From positions 1,357,087 to 1,421,086 of the forward strand of contig NZ_ATXC01000001.1 of assembly GCF_000421485.1 (NCBI RefSeq): a stretch of 64,000 bases of DNA. Reading direction: 5' to 3'. A program made the position numbers and the translations under genes. Positions 25,756-35,070 of this stretch are shown here, piece after piece; position 1 is the first letter of the stretch, and each line of letters starts with the position of its first letter. The notes beneath the pieces are model-generated. The model saw only the letters and a program-made list of their open reading frames with translations. It did no database searches and was not told where the DNA came from. This DNA is from Desulfurobacterium sp. TC5-1. Its GTDB lineage: Bacteria; Aquificota; Aquificia; Desulfurobacteriales; Desulfurobacteriaceae.

Positions 25756-26704
25756 AATAAAAGCAGCAGAATTTATTAAAAAATATAAGAAAAACTTACC
25801 CGATAAAAGAAAATTCCTCATACACGGTGAAGAGTATTATCTGACCAAACAGATAGTTAAACTCTTCACAGATAAACTTGATACGGAAAAAATCTACGTT
25901 GACGACGAAAACTTCTTAAATAGATTATTTTCAACTGAAAGTGCAAATCTTTTCTCAAAAAAATATACATTTCCCATAGTCATAGGTATTGAACATTTAG
26001 GCGGAAAACTTAGAAAAAAACAGGATAAAGAGAAATTTCTCTCTTTTCTCAAAACAAAAGAAGAATACCTTTTAGTTTCAAAATCGAAGCTTGAACCCAA
26101 AACTCTTAAAACAGAACTCTTTAAAAAGATACTATCAACTGTTGACACAGTCATAAACGCAACACCTTTCGATAAAAAAAGCCTATTTTCAATTCTTAAA
26201 AAGAAATTCAAAACAGCCGGAAAGGAGATTGACGACGAAACCATTCTCTTCATCATAGACTCTGTGGGGCGCAATCTGCAGAATTTAAAAGTAGAAACCG
26301 ACAAGCTCATCTGTTACCCGGGAACATTGACGAAAGAAACGGTAAGTGAACTGCTATTTGCTGCAAAATCGGGAAATGTATTTTCGCTCATAAAGGAAAT
26401 AGTAAGAAACAGAAAACGGGAATACATAGAAAACCTCAACCTAATTCTTCAAGAAAGCGAACCTCTAAGTTTAATAGCCCTACTGCAGACACAAATGAGA
26501 CAGATAATAGAAGTAAAATTAGGAAAACCTGTTAAACTGCCATCTTTTGTAGTAAAAGAGTACAACCTTCTTACAAGAGGAATACCGTTAAAAACTCTGT
26601 ACAAAAAGTTAAGCACAATTCACGAAGCAGAATTCTCAATAAAAACCGGTGCAAAAAAGCCGGAAGAAGCACTTAAAGACATCATATTTCAGGAGGAACG
26701 TTAA
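25748..26704 (+). CDS. holA: DNA polymerase III subunit delta
   Basis: 318 residues from the ATG at 25748, with AAGG upstream; an in-frame TTG at 25742 is less likely. KFLIHGEEYYLTKQIV matches the HolA N-terminus, and the AAA-like lid and C-terminal helices follow (SVGRNLQNLKVETDKL, LALLQTQMRQI-like). Delta opens the beta clamp encoded by dnaN at 36685. Overlaps the previous ferredoxin gene by eight bases and rseP by one base. Confidence 0.85.
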   Translation: MSEIKAAEFIKKYKKNLPDKRKFLIHGEEYYLTKQIVKLFTDKLDTEKIYVDDENFLNRLFSTESANLFSKKYTFPIVIGIEHLGGKLRKKQDKEKFLSFLKTKEEYLLVSKSKLEPKTLKTELFKKILSTVDTVINATPFDKKSLFSILKKKFKTAGKEIDDETILFIIDSVGRNLQNLKVETDKLICYPGTLTKETVSELLFAAKSGNVFSLIKEIVRNRKREYIENLNLILQESEPLSLIALLQTQMRQIIEVKLGKPVKLPSFVVKEYNLLTRGIPLKTLYKKLSTIHEAEFSIKTGAKKPEEALKDIIFQEER

Positions 26705-27984
26705 TGGTAACCCTTTTAGCTTTTGTCATAGCACTTGGAGTTCTCATCACAATCCATGAAGCAGGCCACTTCGCGGCAGCTAAATTCTTTGATGTAGAAG
26801 TTGAAACATTTTCCATAGGATTTGGCCCCCCTATACTAAAGAAAAAGATAGGCGAAACGGAATATGTCATCGCCGCAATTCCCCTTGGTGGATACGTGAA
26901 AATGGCAGGTGAAAATCCGGACGAACCTGTCAAAAGCAATAGAGATTTCTATGCAAAACCTCCCTGGCAGAGAATAGTAATAGCCCTTGCAGGTCCTGTA
27001 ATGAACCTTCTCCTTGCAATATTTCTCTTTTCAGCCGTTTACACAATCGGAAGATACATTCCAACATATCGCATAAAAGCCCCAAAAGTTGGATTTGTCC
27101 CTGCAAACTCCACACTGAAGCAGGGCGACATAATAGAAGAGGTAAACGGAAAAAAGGTAAAAACGTGGGAAGACTTTGAAAAAATAGTTGCACTTAACCC
27201 TGACAAAACGCTGAAACTTCTCATTAAAAGAAATGGAAAAGAAATAACGGTAAACGTTAAAACGGAAAAGGATAACGAGACGGGAACCGGATTTATAAAT
27301 GTAATTCCGGCACTAAAACCAATTGTCGGCCAGGTGGCAAAAAACAGCCCCGCCGAGAAAGCGGGACTTAAAAAAGGCGACATAATTCTGAAAATAGACG
27401 GAAAGGAAATAAAAAGCTGGGAAGAGGTCGTTAACATAATAAAATCAAGCAACGGAAAAGTTTTAACAATTACAGTTTTAAGGAATGGAAAAAAATTAAC
27501 GTTAAAGGTAAAACCAGAGTACAGCAAAGAGTACAAAAAGTACATAATCGGTATCGTGCCAAAGATAGACCAGACATTTGTTCGCTATCCGTTTCCAGAA
27601 TCTGTAAAGATGGGATTCAAAGAATTCCTATCACAGTCGTCTCTCTTCTTTACGTTCCTGAAAAAACTCCTCACAGGGGGAGCCTCTGTTAAGAGCCTCG
27701 GCGGTCCAATAATGATAGCTCAGGTTGCAGGAAAAGCCGCAAAGGCAGGACTATCAAGCTTTCTCTACTTTATGGCATTCATAAGTCTTCAACTTGGATA
27801 CTTCAATCTCATTCCACTTCCCGTCCTTGACGGCGGTCTAATACTCATGTTCCTGATAGAGTGGGTAAGGAGAAAACCCCTATCGGTAGAATTCAGAGAA
27901 AGATTCCAGCAGATAGGATTTGCCATATTGGGATTTTTGATGGTGCTTGTTTTCTATAATGATATTATGCGGCTGTTTCACTAA
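26704..27984 (+). CDS. rseP: Site-2 protease RseP (RIP metalloprotease, two PDZ domains)
   Basis: 426 residues. Zinc site H18-E-x-x-H22 in the first helix, PLGGYVKMAGE, a tandem pair of PDZ domains (about 110-190 and 195-275) and FNLIPLPVLDGG in a late helix. RseP cleaves membrane-anchored regulators, classically anti-sigma factors, and remnant signal peptides. It follows holA with one-base overlap and is 18 bases before a secreted serpin. Confidence 0.95.
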   Translation: MVTLLAFVIALGVLITIHEAGHFAAAKFFDVEVETFSIGFGPPILKKKIGETEYVIAAIPLGGYVKMAGENPDEPVKSNRDFYAKPPWQRIVIALAGPVMNLLLAIFLFSAVYTIGRYIPTYRIKAPKVGFVPANSTLKQGDIIEEVNGKKVKTWEDFEKIVALNPDKTLKLLIKRNGKEITVNVKTEKDNETGTGFINVIPALKPIVGQVAKNSPAEKAGLKKGDIILKIDGKEIKSWEEVVNIIKSSNGKVLTITVLRNGKKLTLKVKPEYSKEYKKYIIGIVPKIDQTFVRYPFPESVKMGFKEFLSQSSLFFTFLKKLLTGGASVKSLGGPIMIAQVAGKAAKAGLSSFLYFMAFISLQLGYFNLIPLPVLDGGLILMFLIEWVRRKPLSVEFRERFQQIGFAILGFLMVLVFYNDIMRLFH

Positions 27985-28002
27985 ACCTTTTATGAGGCTA
28001 AC

Positions 28003-29157
28003 ATGAAAAAAATCATCGCTGCACTGATTGCACTATCATCGCTTTTCCCGTTTTCAGCAAAAGGAATGGAAAGCTTCAACCTGAAACAGTCTGTAAACAG
28101 ATTTTCAATAAACCTTTTTAACGTAACAAACAAAGCAAAAAACAGCTTTTTATCACCCTACAGCATATACCTTGCGTTTGGCCCCATATATGAAGGAGCT
28201 GCCGGAAAAACAGAGGAAGAATTGAAAATCGGCTTTGAATATCCAGAGAAGTGCAAACTCAGAAAAGCTGTGCTGAAAGAACTTAAAGAAAAAATAAAAA
28301 CGCCCCTTAAAATTTTCAACGGTCTCTATGTTGAAAGAAGGTACAATTTTCTCAGAAGCTACATAAACATCGTAAAAACTTACTACCTATCAGAGGTTAA
28401 AAAAGTTGACTTCATAGATTCTGAAAAGAGATATCTGGCTATAAAGCTTATAAACAACGACGTGAAAAACGCAACAGAAGGAAAGATAAAAGATCTCATA
28501 CACCCGAGCGATGTTAACAGGCTTACAAGACTCATAAACATTAACGCCATCTACTTCAAAGACAGCTGGAAGAAACCTTTCAACAAAAACAACACGAAAA
28601 AAAGGCCATTTTTTACCGGTAATAAAACAATTTCTGTCCCAACGATGGAAACAACCGGTTACTTCAAGATATACAAATCTCAAGACGTAAAAGCCGTTTC
28701 AATACCGTACAGAAGTGGATTTGATATGACAATTATCGTTCCTCAAAAAAATTTCAATCTAACGCTGGAAAACTACAGAAAAATCAAAAGAGCAATGAAA
28801 AGGAAATTTATTAAACTCTATCTCCCAAAGTTTCACATAAAAGAGAGACTTTACCTGAAAAAGTACCTTGTAAAACTTCACGTAGTACTACCCTTCACAT
28901 GGAAAGCGAACTTTAAAAATATGGATGGAACAAAAAATCTTTACATCCAGAAAGCAATCCACCAGACGTTCATAGATGTTAACGAAAATGGAACAGAAGC
29001 AGCCGCAGCAACAGCCGTAATTGTTGGATTAAAGTGCATTCCACCGGAGCCAGGAAAAGTGTTCAGAGTAGATAGACCTTTTATTTTCACCATAAGCGAC
29101 AAAAAAGGCACTATTTTATTTATAGGAAGCGTCCGTAATCCGGAGGAAAAAGAATGA
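28003..29157 (+). CDS. Secreted serpin (serine protease inhibitor)
   Basis: 384 residues. Sec signal peptide at 1-21 (MKKIIAALIA..SAKG). Serpin core signatures: NAIYFKDSWKKPF, the breach and shutter elements, and FIDVNENGTEAAAATA, the small-residue hinge of inhibitory serpins. Aligning the loop with alpha-1-antitrypsin places P1 at Lys344 and P1' at Cys345, predicting a trypsin-like target. Ends FTISDKKGTILFIGSVRNP. Secreted serpins are unusual in thermophilic bacteria. Lies in a run with two site-2 proteases; the next gene overlaps by four bases. Confidence 0.93.
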   Translation: MKKIIAALIALSSLFPFSAKGMESFNLKQSVNRFSINLFNVTNKAKNSFLSPYSIYLAFGPIYEGAAGKTEEELKIGFEYPEKCKLRKAVLKELKEKIKTPLKIFNGLYVERRYNFLRSYINIVKTYYLSEVKKVDFIDSEKRYLAIKLINNDVKNATEGKIKDLIHPSDVNRLTRLININAIYFKDSWKKPFNKNNTKKRPFFTGNKTISVPTMETTGYFKIYKSQDVKAVSIPYRSGFDMTIIVPQKNFNLTLENYRKIKRAMKRKFIKLYLPKFHIKERLYLKKYLVKLHVVLPFTWKANFKNMDGTKNLYIQKAIHQTFIDVNENGTEAAAATAVIVGLKCIPPEPGKVFRVDRPFIFTISDKKGTILFIGSVRNPEEKE

Positions 29158-29759
29158 AGTTGCTTGACATTGAAAAAGGAAAATTTTTGGTAAAAGTTGC
29201 AAGAGCCGCAGTTGAAACACTCCTGACAAAAGGCATGAAACTTCCCGTTCCGGAAAACACACCTGAAGAGCTCTTTGAAGAAAGGGGTGTCTTTGTCACA
29301 ATAAAAACCCACCCTCACAACCAGCTAAGAGGATGCATAGGATTTCCCGAACCTGTAATGCCGCTTATTGAAGCAACGATTGATGCAGCAATATCAGCAG
29401 CAACAAGAGACCCGAGATTTCCTCCAATGTCACCTGAAGAACTCGACAACGTTACATTTGAAGTAACCGTTTTAACGCCACCAGAACTTATAGAAGCACC
29501 ACCGGAAAAACTGCCTGAAATGATAAAAGTTGGAAGGGACGGACTGATAATCAGGTGTGGTTTCACAAGCGGTCTTCTCCTGCCACAGGTACCGGTAGAG
29601 TGGGGCTGGAACGAAAGGGAATTTCTATCGCAAACCTGCATAAAAGCAGGAATGCCACCGGACTGCTGGAAAAGCCCCTACTGCAAAATTTACAGATTTC
29701 AGGGACAGATTTTCAAAGAGGTTGAACCTTACGGTAAAATTGTTGAAGAAAATATATAA
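29154..29759 (+). CDS. AMMECR1-domain protein
   Basis: 201 residues. The family hallmark RGCIGFPEP (about 60-68) and FEVTVLTPPE are present, with ARAAVETLL at the start. The family is widespread in archaea and eukaryotes, often beside MEMO and radical SAM proteins in bacteria; its biochemical function is unknown. ATGA overlap with the serpin gene shows co-translation. Confidence 0.92.
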   Translation: MKLLDIEKGKFLVKVARAAVETLLTKGMKLPVPENTPEELFEERGVFVTIKTHPHNQLRGCIGFPEPVMPLIEATIDAAISAATRDPRFPPMSPEELDNVTFEVTVLTPPELIEAPPEKLPEMIKVGRDGLIIRCGFTSGLLLPQVPVEWGWNEREFLSQTCIKAGMPPDCWKSPYCKIYRFQGQIFKEVEPYGKIVEENI

Positions 29760-29802
29760 ACGAGATAAATTGAATAACACCTTTTAGATTAAGGAGGAAG
29801 CC

Positions 29803-30438
29803 ATCAATCTGAACGAATGGATAATAGGAATACCTGCCGTTCTGTGGGCACTAACAATCCACGAATTCGCCCACGGCTACATAGCCTATAAATTGGGAGA
29901 CATAACGCCGAAAATCCACGGAAGGCTCACGCTTAATCCCATAGCACACATAGACCCTTTTGGTTTCATAGCGCTTCTCTTAGTCCACTTTGGATGGGCA
30001 AAACCCGTACCTGTTAACCCTCTTTTGTTCAGAAATGTAAAGAACAAAAGGCTGGGAATGCTACTTGTAGCACTTGCAGGACCTGTGGCAAACTTCATAA
30101 GTGCACTACTATTCCTCATCTTTCTAAAAATTTTAACCCCTCTATCAATACCTCAAGCTGTGAAACTACCACTCGAAATATTTCTAACCTGGGGAACTTT
30201 CATTAATATAGGTTTCGGCATATTCAACCTGCTACCGATTCCGCCACTTGACGGATACAGAATCCTTGAATACTTCCTTCCGGTGGAAACACTAATAAAA
30301 ATCAAAAAGTACGAACCTTACGGAATGCTAATTCTCATAGCAATTATCATACTCCCACCGTTTACATCTGTTTTTATATCAATGATAAACGGCATAAGTA
30401 TGGTAATGGCAAAAATTGTCGGAATAAACCTATTTTAG
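29803..30438 (+). CDS. Membrane site-2 protease (peptidase M50, rhomboid-independent type) with apparent ATC start
   Basis: 211 residues if translation starts at ATC 29803. The frame is closed upstream by TAG at 29785-29787 and contains no ATG, GTG or TTG until 29893, which lies beyond the zinc motif HEFAH (residues 20-24). An AAGGAGG at 29791-29797 points to ATC at 29803 (five-base spacing) or CTG at 29809 (eleven). Second motif NLLPIPPLDG near residue 145. A compact S2P without PDZ domain, about four to six helices. Substrate unknown. The ordinary start codon is missing; protein otherwise intact. Confidence 0.85.
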   Translation: MNLNEWIIGIPAVLWALTIHEFAHGYIAYKLGDITPKIHGRLTLNPIAHIDPFGFIALLLVHFGWAKPVPVNPLLFRNVKNKRLGMLLVALAGPVANFISALLFLIFLKILTPLSIPQAVKLPLEIFLTWGTFINIGFGIFNLLPIPPLDGYRILEYFLPVETLIKIKKYEPYGMLILIAIIILPPFTSVFISMINGISMVMAKIVGINLF

Positions 30439-30447
30439 GTAGAAAAA

Positions 30448-31713
30448 ATGGTATTTAAAGAGATAATAAAGAAAAAGAGAGACGGTGAAATCTTAACAGA
30501 AAAAGAGATAAGAGAGGCTGTAAAGCAGTACACGAACGGTGAAATTCCTGACTACCAGATGGCCGCCCTCCTAATGGCAATCTTTTTCAAAGGAATGACA
30601 GACAAAGAGACCCTTTACCTTACAGACGCAATGCTTAAAAGTGGTGAGACGATCAATATAAGCTGCAACGGAACAATCGTTGATAAACACAGCACAGGCG
30701 GTATAGGTGACAAGGTATCCCTTATAATAGCACCGGTTTTAGCAGAAATGGGATTTAAAGCTGTCTTACTATCCGGAAGAGCTTTAGGATTTACAGGAGG
30801 AACAGCGGACAAGTTAGAAAGTACTGGAATGAAAGTAACACTCTCAAAAGCAGAAATAGAAGAAGTCACGGAAAAATTCGGTTTTTCAATATCCTGTCAG
30901 ACAGATACAATAGCACCGGCAGACAGAAAGATATACGCATTGAGAGATGCTACCTCAACGGTTGAAAGTATTCCCCTAATAGTATCAAGCATATTAAGCA
31001 AAAAACTCTCTGTCAACACGGAAGCAATAGTCTTCGACGTGAAAGTGGGCACCGGTGCATTTATGAAAACGATGGAAAGAGCACGAGCCCTTGCAAATGG
31101 CCTTGTAAACGTATCAAAACTCTACGGAAAGAGAGCAGGAGCACTTATAACCGACATGAACCAGCCCCTTGGAAGAACGGCAGGAAACGCAATAGAAGTG
31201 ATAGAGTCTCTGAATGCACTATCGGGAGATATATCTGGCGACCTTTTAGAGGTCGTAACCTCTCTAAGCGGTGTTCTGTACGAAATAACAGAGACCGGCA
31301 GCTTCAAAGAGGGAAAAGGAAAAGCCGAAGAAATCATACTTTCAGGAAAAGCCCTTAATCGATTTGCAGAGTGGATAGAGTACTTGGGCGGAACAACAGA
31401 ACTCAAAATCTCAAAAAAAAGAGCTCTTGTTAAAGCTCAAGAAAGCGGCTACATAACTGAGATAGACGGGGAAAAATTGGGATTTCTGATAATAGAAATG
31501 GGTGGAGGAAGAAGGAAAGCCGGAGAAGAAATAGACCACTCAGTAGGTCTGAGATTTTTCAAAAAAATAGGTGACTACGTTAAGAGGGGAGAACCTGTAG
31601 GTGAAATAATCTATAACAGGGGAAATGTAGAAGAATTTAAAGCTTCGTTTTTACAGGCAATCAAATTTGGAAACGAAAAAAGAAACGTTAATATAATAAA
31701 AGAGCGGATATAA
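30448..31713 (+). CDS. deoA: Pyrimidine-nucleoside / thymidine phosphorylase
   Basis: 421 residues, within the usual 420-440. VDKHSTGGIGDKVSL (phosphate site), SGRALGFTGGTADKLES and ALRDATSTVESIPL are diagnostic. It splits thymidine or uridine into base and ribose 1-phosphate for salvage. Start ATG with weak GGTAGAAA upstream. Ten bases after the M50 gene, last of the plus-strand run. Could equally be Pdp (broader substrate). Confidence 0.93.
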   Translation: MVFKEIIKKKRDGEILTEKEIREAVKQYTNGEIPDYQMAALLMAIFFKGMTDKETLYLTDAMLKSGETINISCNGTIVDKHSTGGIGDKVSLIIAPVLAEMGFKAVLLSGRALGFTGGTADKLESTGMKVTLSKAEIEEVTEKFGFSISCQTDTIAPADRKIYALRDATSTVESIPLIVSSILSKKLSVNTEAIVFDVKVGTGAFMKTMERARALANGLVNVSKLYGKRAGALITDMNQPLGRTAGNAIEVIESLNALSGDISGDLLEVVTSLSGVLYEITETGSFKEGKGKAEEIILSGKALNRFAEWIEYLGGTTELKISKKRALVKAQESGYITEIDGEKLGFLIIEMGGGRRKAGEEIDHSVGLRFFKKIGDYVKRGEPVGEIIYNRGNVEEFKASFLQAIKFGNEKRNVNIIKERI

Positions 31714-31970
31714 CCGGAACGAAAAAAAACAACCTTTTCAAAAAACAGAACCATCTAACAAGATTCTCAGAGACAATGGAATACATAGCATTCAAGATAA
31801 TTTAAAATTTGTTAATACTTTACAAGCTTAATTAACCACTTAGCTGTGGTTAGGTTAAACTAAAAAGCTTATGATAAGGCTAATTTTGATAGTTAATAAT
31901 AAGATTTATATATAGTATTGCCATTTAAGAGACAAAGTCTTAAAATTAGTTATGACAACAATAAAAAATA

Positions 31971-31990
31971 CCGGCACCTGCAGGTGCCGG
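31971..31990 (-). terminator. Likely terminator of the tRNA-Glu transcript
   Basis: A perfect 20-base palindrome (CCGGCACCTG then its mirror). On the minus strand it is followed by TATTTTTTATT, as expected of an intrinsic terminator, 90 bases after the tRNA 3' end. On the plus strand it is followed by CTTTC only. Confidence 0.65.
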
Positions 31991-32003
31991 CTTTCTCCAT
32001 AAA

Positions 32004-32027
32004 GGGGAGGGAGGGGGAAAAGGGGGG
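32004..32027 (+). other. G-quadruplex motif
   Basis: Four G runs (4, 3, 5 and 6 bases) separated by one, one and four bases. This satisfies the canonical G3+ N1-7 pattern. It lies on the strand opposite to tRNA-Glu, so the tRNA trailer RNA would be C-rich and the non-transcribed DNA strand could fold. Confidence 0.6.
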
Positions 32028-32080
32028 TATGATGAAGACTAAACTTCCGCTCCCCTTTAAATCAAGTTTAAAAATTAAAT

Positions 32081-32158
<78 letters not shown>

Positions 32159-32218
32159 AACGCATGAGGAAATATAAGAAAAGAGTGGGAGGGTGTCAAC
32201 CCCCAGAAAAGAATTTTT

Positions 32219-33937
32219 TTACAAATTTTTTACTTCAACTTCTATCAAATTTAAAACTTCCTGAACCGCTTGTTCTACAGGTACTTCTCTCTTTTCACCG
32301 GTTCTTCTAATTTTTACCTCAACAACACCCTCAGACACCTTTCTACCGACAATAATCTGATAAGGAATACCTATTAAATCAGCATCTTTAAACTTAAATC
32401 CAGCCCTCTCATCCCTATCGTCCATGAGAACATCAATGCCTTTTGAAACAAGTTCTTTATAAATTCTTTCTGCAATTTCCATCTGCTGACTGTTTTTAAC
32501 ATTAACGGGAATTACCTCTACCTCAAAAGGTGCTATTGCGACAGGCCAGATAATTCCCCATTCATCATAGTTCTGTTCAACAGCTGCAGCCATAACCCTT
32601 GTAACACCTATGCCGTAACATCCCATAACCATGGGTTTCTCTTTACCGTTCTCATCTACAAAGACACAATTCATAGCTTCACTATACTTTGTGCCTAATT
32701 TAAATATGTGTCCCACCTCAATACCTCTCTTTTCAATAAGAGGCGCGCCGCAACGGGGACACCTATCGCCACCTTTAACCTCCGAAATGTCATTGAACTT
32801 TTCAACAGGAAAATCCCTTCCCCAGTTAACATTCTTCAGGTGATAATCTTTTCTGCCACTTCCAGTATAGAAGTTAACCATCTCAGCAATAGAAACATCA
32901 ACAATTAGAGGAATCTTTATATTCATAGGTGAAAGAAATCCTGGCTCCTGCCCTGTTAATTCCTTAACTTCCTCATCAGTGGCAAACCGGAAATCTTTGA
33001 CTTTAAGAAGCCTTGAAAGTTTAAGTTCGTTAATCTCTCTATCACCTCTTAAGAGAACCGCATACGGCTTACCTTCAACAATAATAACAAGTAACTTGGC
33101 AAGAGAAGATTCTTTAACACGTAGAAACTTTGCAACATCCTCAATCGACTTAACATCAGGTGTGTAAACTTCCTCAACAGAATTAAAGAGAGATTCTCTA
33201 TCTTCTGGAATAACCGCTTTGCACTGTTCCGCCTTCTCCGTGCTTGCAGCGTAACCACACTTTTCACAATAAACAAGTTTTCCTTCTCCCGTATCTGCAA
33301 TAACCATAAATTCGTGGGAAAACTTCCCCCCTATCTCGCCCGTGTCAGCCTCAACTGCTCTAAAGTTAAGTCCCATTCTTTTAAATATTCTTGAATAGGT
33401 CTCATACATATTCCAGTATTCTCTCTCAGCATCTTCATCGCTAACGTGAAAAGAGTATGCATCCTTCATGATAAATTCCCTGCATCTCATAAGACCAAAG
33501 CGGGGACGAATCTCATCTCTAAACTTTTTACCTATCTGATATAGGTTAAGCGGAAGCTGCTTATAAGACCTTACCTCTTTCCTTACAAGGTCTGTTATCA
33601 TCTCTTCAGCTGTTGGTCCAAGGGCATAATCCCTCTCATGCCTATCTTTAAACTTAATCATCTCTTTTCCATAAACATTCCATCTACCGCTCTCTATCCA
33701 CAGCTCAGAAGGATGCATTACTGGAAGAGAAACCTCCTGAGCACCGGCACTATTCATCTCCTCTCTTATTATCTTTTCAATCTTCAAAAGAGTTCTAACT
33801 CCAAGAGGAAGAATATCGTAAAGGCCAGCAGCCTTTTTTCTTATAAATCCAGCTCTAATAAGAAGCTTATGACTTGGTATTTCTGCATCTGCAGGTGACT
33901 CTTTTAAAGTCGGTGCAAAGAGCCTTGAAAAACGCAT
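32219..33937 (-). CDS. proS: Prolyl-tRNA synthetase (bacterial type)
   Basis: 572 residues, the length of bacterial-type ProRS with editing (INS) domain between motifs 2 and 3. Visible: SRLFAPTLKESPADAEIPSHKLL at the start, GPTAEEMI, FRDEIRPRFGLMRCREFIMKD (motif 2) and GCYGIGVTRVMAA (motif 3). Charges tRNA-Pro. Lies just beyond tRNA-Glu on the same strand, but 61 bases separate them. AGG precedes the ATG. Confidence 0.96.
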   Translation of the reverse strand: MRFSRLFAPTLKESPADAEIPSHKLLIRAGFIRKKAAGLYDILPLGVRTLLKIEKIIREEMNSAGAQEVSLPVMHPSELWIESGRWNVYGKEMIKFKDRHERDYALGPTAEEMITDLVRKEVRSYKQLPLNLYQIGKKFRDEIRPRFGLMRCREFIMKDAYSFHVSDEDAEREYWNMYETYSRIFKRMGLNFRAVEADTGEIGGKFSHEFMVIADTGEGKLVYCEKCGYAASTEKAEQCKAVIPEDRESLFNSVEEVYTPDVKSIEDVAKFLRVKESSLAKLLVIIVEGKPYAVLLRGDREINELKLSRLLKVKDFRFATDEEVKELTGQEPGFLSPMNIKIPLIVDVSIAEMVNFYTGSGRKDYHLKNVNWGRDFPVEKFNDISEVKGGDRCPRCGAPLIEKRGIEVGHIFKLGTKYSEAMNCVFVDENGKEKPMVMGCYGIGVTRVMAAAVEQNYDEWGIIWPVAIAPFEVEVIPVNVKNSQQMEIAERIYKELVSKGIDVLMDDRDERAGFKFKDADLIGIPYQIIVGRKVSEGVVEVKIRRTGEKREVPVEQAVQEVLNLIEVEVKNL

Positions 33938-34014
33938 GGTAACCTCCGGAAATTTAATGGAAAGGGATCTGAGATGATATTATACCTGTTACCAAAAATG
34001 AGATGGGAACTAAA

Positions 34015-35070
34015 ATGAAAATTATCCACGTTGATACAGAAAAAGGCTGGAGAGGTGGAGAACAGCAGCTTTTCTACCTACTAAAAGGCCTAAACAAAAA
34101 GAATGTTAATCAAGCCGTTGCATGTGTAAAAGGTGAAGAACTGTGGAAAAGATGTAAAAAATCGGGAATAAAAACGGTAGATTTAACCGGCAACCAGATA
34201 AAAGATATATTTATCCTTGGAACAGAAGGAAAATGGGCAGATATAATACATGCACACAACGCAAAGGGACACAACATATCAGTAGCTTCGAAACCAATTC
34301 ATAGAAAAAAAGTCATATACACAAGACGGGTAGATTACCCTGTTAAAAACAATTTTTTAACAAAATTTAAATACCGTAACACTGATAAAATCATATCTAT
34401 AACAAAAACTGTACAAAAAATATTGGAAGAATCCGGAATAAAATCAGAAGTAATCTATAGTAGTGTAGAAAAGGATATCAATAATAAAATAGATACAAAG
34501 AAAGTAACACAAATAAAGAAATCTTTCAAAAATAATATACTTATAGGAAATGTTGGTGCTTTAACTGAACAAAAAAACCAGTTTTTATTTATAGACATGG
34601 CTAATCTAATTTCAAAACAAATTAAAAACTCATTTTTCCCGATTATAGGAAGTGGAAAATTACTAAATCAGCTCAAAAAGTATGCTAAAGATAGAGAAAT
34701 ATCAGACAGAATAAAATTTTTAGGATTTAAAGAAGATATTTTGAACTATATAAAAGCACTTGATGTATTTGTCCTGACATCAAACAACGAAGGCCTTGGA
34801 AGTACTATTCTTCAAGCTATGATGTTAGAAGTTCCTGTTGTTGCGACAGACGCGGGAGGCGTAAGAGAGGTCGTAATTAACGGGAAAACGGGACTTTTGG
34901 TTCCCAAAAACAATCCTAAGGCACTTTCTACCGCTGTTATAAGGATTTTAAGGGATGAAAAATTGAGAAAAAGCCTTATAATTAACGCCCGCAAATTCGT
35001 TAACGAAAACTTCACAGTTGATAAAATGGTAAATGCATATTTCCAGCTCTACGGGGAGGTAATAGAGTGA
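34015..35070 (+). CDS. Glycosyltransferase family 4 (GT-B)
   Basis: 351 residues from the second ATG (34015), which starts MKIIHVDTEKGWRGGEQQ like other family members; the ATG at 34003 has no ribosome site. The donor-binding C-terminal half has IGNVGALTEQKNQ and the E-x7-E pattern around NNEGLGSTILQAMMLEVP. Probably adds a sugar to a cell-surface polymer or lipid A core. Overlaps dnaA by four bases, so this sugar transferase and the initiator share a transcript. Confidence 0.85.
   Translation: MKIIHVDTEKGWRGGEQQLFYLLKGLNKKNVNQAVACVKGEELWKRCKKSGIKTVDLTGNQIKDIFILGTEGKWADIIHAHNAKGHNISVASKPIHRKKVIYTRRVDYPVKNNFLTKFKYRNTDKIISITKTVQKILEESGIKSEVIYSSVEKDINNKIDTKKVTQIKKSFKNNILIGNVGALTEQKNQFLFIDMANLISKQIKNSFFPIIGSGKLLNQLKKYAKDREISDRIKFLGFKEDILNYIKALDVFVLTSNNEGLGSTILQAMMLEVPVVATDAGGVREVVINGKTGLLVPKNNPKALSTAVIRILRDEKLRKSLIINARKFVNENFTVDKMVNAYFQLYGEVIE

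Larger units (their letters stand above)
31714..32080. other. AT-rich intergenic region with inverted repeats and a G4 motif
   Basis: No credible gene. It holds a 7-bp stem hairpin (TAACCAC / GTGGTTA, 31833-31852), a very AT-rich stretch about 31790-31970, a GC-rich palindrome at 31971-31990 and a run of G tracts at 32004-32027. It separates plus-strand deoA from minus-strand tRNA-Glu, so both transcripts end within it. Confidence 0.6.
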
